Source: Prevotella sp.
Lineage (GTDB): Bacteria; Bacteroidota; Bacteroidia; Bacteroidales; Bacteroidaceae
Length of the DNA: 54,644 nt
Direction: 5' to 3'
NCBI GenBank assembly: GCA_017557405.1
Contig: JAFYYV010000043.1
Coordinates: 1-54,644 of the forward strand
The position numbers were made by a program, and so were the translations under genes. The notes beneath the pieces were generated by a model. The model had not been told where the DNA came from. It ran no database searches and saw only the letters and a list, made by a program, of their open reading frames with translations. Of the stretch, positions 52,759-54,644 are shown piece after piece (the stretch's first letter is position 1; every line of letters begins with the position of its first letter).

Positions 52759-54440
52759 TACCCCTCCCCAAACAGTTCTTTCATGTTTTTATCTATCTCT
52801 GCCTGAAAAGCGAGGGCTTCTTTGTTGAGTTCTGAGAACTCAGCATGCAAACCCTTCATGGTATCACGGAATTCATCTTCCGTCATACCATCATCTTCAA
52901 TCACTACACCCACATAGCGACCTGCATTCAGAGAATAGTCTTGGTCTTTGATGCCATCCTCGCCATCGAGTTTGGCAACCTTGCAAAGACCTACCACATC
53001 CTGATATTTACCATCGGGCCAACGCTCCAACAGCCAATCTACTTGGTCTTGCTGGCCTGCTGCCTTGTATTCCTCTACAAGTGCCCAGAAGCTATCAGAA
53101 TCGCCTTCATACAAGCGAGTGATGATGCCTAGATTTTTTATCTGCTCGTCAGAGAATTTGCGATGGGCGCGGTCCACTTGCGTAAAAATGTTTCGGGCAT
53201 CGATGAAGAGGATTTCGTCTTTCTTCGTGCGCTGCTTGTTGAAGAACCACAGCGTGGCAGGCAGCGTAACAGTAGAGAACATATTGCTGGGCAACGTCAC
53301 CATCTGACTGATGATGCCGTCCTCAATCATCTTCTTGCGAATCTCCAGTTCTGAGCCTCCTGCATCGCTGGCTGAGTTGGCCATTACGAGGGCTGCCTTG
53401 CCATTTTCATTGAGGGCTGTGGCAAAATAGCCTATCCACAGATAGTTGGCATTGGGCACAGTCTCTTTCTTGTCGCTGGCTTTCTTCGTCGACTTCGACT
53501 TGTTGCGAGGAACACCGTAGGTATTGAAACGGGGGTCGTCCAAAACTCTTTCCAGCACCACTTCATCAACGTTGAACGGCGGATTGGCCATCACATAGTC
53601 GAATGCTTCAAAAGCATTGTAGGGGTCGCTATAGAATGAGTTGGCTTCGGTAATCTCTCCACGCACATTGTTCAGCAGCAGGTTCATCTTTGCCAGCTTA
53701 ACGGTATCGGGTTCTTTTTCCACTCCATAACAGCGGAAACGCATCATATCTTCGTTGGTGGCATTGTGCTTGTGCATATAGCGGGCTGCTTGCACAAACA
53801 TACCACCTGACCCACAAGCGGGATCAAGGAATTTCTTGTCGCCTGTGACAGGATGAAGCACCTCTACCATATACTGCACAACGCTGGCTGGCGTGTAGAA
53901 AGCTCCTCCTCCCTGACCTTCTGCCAAAGCAAAGTTTCCAAGAAAATATTCGTAAATCTGACCAAAGAGGTCGATACTGATATCCTCAGGAATGTCTTTG
54001 AACACGCGCACTATACGGCTCAGCAGTTCGGGTTCTTCTTCTGGCACCAACTGACCATAAACCTCTTTGGGTAGGACACCCTCCATATATGAATTCTCTC
54101 GCTCGATGGCTTCCATCGCTTGCTTCACCAAAATGGCTTTATGTGCATCGTCGGGAGCATTGTTGATGGTGTCGAAGTAGGCACATTCAGGGAGATAAAA
54201 CCCACATTTCTCAATCGCAATCGACTTGTAATCACGTTCCATACGAGAGCCCTTGTATTTCTCGTACTCCGCATCGATGTCTTTCTTATGCTGCTTGAAA
54301 AGGATGTCAGCATAGCGCAAGAAGATGAGTCCAAGGATGGGCTGGCCATATTTGTTAGCTGCAAGATGTGCACCAGCACGCAGCATGTCTGCTGAATGCC
54401 AGAGGTTATCTTTCAACGTCTTCAGTTCAATATCTGTCAT
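52758..54440 (-). CDS. hsdM: Type I restriction methylase subunit
   Basis: A 560-residue N6-adenine methyltransferase. I start at MTDIELKTLKDNLWHSADMLR; a frame extends 32 codons upstream through a hydrophobic stretch that covers the promoter, so it is not real. Motifs: GGGAFYTPASVVQYMVEVLHP, FLDPACGSGGMF (AdoMet binding) and DYVMANPPFN (catalytic NPPF). A consensus promoter sits 33 bp upstream. It is the first gene of the operon and overlaps hsdS by one base. Confidence 0.97.
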   Translation of the reverse strand: MTDIELKTLKDNLWHSADMLRAGAHLAANKYGQPILGLIFLRYADILFKQHKKDIDAEYEKYKGSRMERDYKSIAIEKCGFYLPECAYFDTINNAPDDAHKAILVKQAMEAIERENSYMEGVLPKEVYGQLVPEEEPELLSRIVRVFKDIPEDISIDLFGQIYEYFLGNFALAEGQGGGAFYTPASVVQYMVEVLHPVTGDKKFLDPACGSGGMFVQAARYMHKHNATNEDMMRFRCYGVEKEPDTVKLAKMNLLLNNVRGEITEANSFYSDPYNAFEAFDYVMANPPFNVDEVVLERVLDDPRFNTYGVPRNKSKSTKKASDKKETVPNANYLWIGYFATALNENGKAALVMANSASDAGGSELEIRKKMIEDGIISQMVTLPSNMFSTVTLPATLWFFNKQRTKKDEILFIDARNIFTQVDRAHRKFSDEQIKNLGIITRLYEGDSDSFWALVEEYKAAGQQDQVDWLLERWPDGKYQDVVGLCKVAKLDGEDGIKDQDYSLNAGRYVGVVIEDDGMTEDEFRDTMKGLHAEFSELNKEALAFQAEIDKNMKELFGEG

Positions 54441-54472
54441 GAATCTTATTCTAGTTTTAGGTTTATATGGCA

Positions 54473-54503
54473 CAAAGATAAAAAGAAAAAATGAGAACAC
54501 AAA
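54473..54503 (-). promoter_or_regulatory. Promoter of the defence operon
   Basis: On the minus strand TTTG (54503-54500), a 19-nt spacer and TATCTTTG (54480-54473), 33 bp before hsdM. I see no other clear promoter until the operon ends at 42610. Confidence 0.82.
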
Positions 54504-54588
54504 ACGAGTGGGCAATCTTTTCGACAAAATGTGCACCTACACCTGATAGAAATAAAGGTGGATTTCTTGGTGTGATATGGGGATGAAA

Positions 54589-54612
54589 AATGACAGATGA
54601 CAGATGACAGAT
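54589..54612. repeat. Tandem TGACAGA units at the right edge
   Basis: Three head-to-tail TGACAGA units after an ATGAAAAA lead-in, resembling other short dispersed repeats in the window. Confidence 0.7.
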
Positions 54613-54644
54613 TTTTGAAATTCCTAGAAAAAGTGTTTAGTATT

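Noticed and set aside
54441-54536. Upstream extension of hsdM giving a hydrophobic leader
   Set aside because: It would include the consensus promoter; the family starts at MTDIELK.

Overview
The window looks like a chromosomal segment of a Bacteroidota member close to Prevotella (Prevotellaceae). Three things point there. The block parA-parB-DUF5683-MltD-Rel sits beside divergent surE-lpxB. Promoters fit the Bacteroidota consensus (TTTG, a 19-20 nt spacer, then TAnnTTTG), and eight of them show both boxes. Several large secreted glycoside hydrolases are present. Nearly all assignments rest on reading protein motifs by eye; no database search was possible.

Layout. 1-398 has no gene but holds an inverted-repeat element and an orphan promoter. 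399-5300 (minus) carries alaS, a BspA-like leucine-rich repeat protein and a small outer-membrane barrel. 5467-7876 carries a MerR-type regulator (+) facing lpxB and surE (-). 8010-14414 (+) is the housekeeping run parA, parB, DUF5683, an unusual charged MltD-type lytic transglycosylase and a bifunctional Rel/SpoT. 14467-31556 is a carbohydrate region: a pectinesterase, a repeat-rich gap with a tRNA, a small lipoprotein, then a LacI regulator in line with a GH2 and an alpha-xylosidase-like GH31. A LacZ-type GH2 and a very large GH31 follow, transcribed divergently from each other. 31656-36537 holds mutS2, tRNA-Ser, a guanine-deaminase-like gene and a lipoprotein.

36587-40990 is an accessory module (DUF5675, primase/helicase-like protein, unknown protein, OB-fold-like protein). 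It is bordered by inverted copies of a GGAGTTA repeat array, and its upstream region is rich in hairpins and short repeats. 40998-42251 is an orphan gene of unknown function.

42610-54440 (minus) reads as one seven-gene defence operon: hsdM, hsdS, a DUF262-DUF1524 nuclease-like protein (architecture of GmrSD, BrxU and SspE), hsdR, a coiled-coil SF1 helicase, a small protein resembling the sulfur-binding/N-terminal domain of McrA-like restriction enzymes, and a zinc ribbon. The trio after hsdR, together with the SspE-like protein inside a type I restriction locus, is the best candidate for an undescribed system.

A second theme is short dispersed repeats. A GC-rich hairpin element occurs at least five times, twice between genes and three times in frame inside unrelated coding sequences, where two copies encode almost the same peptide.
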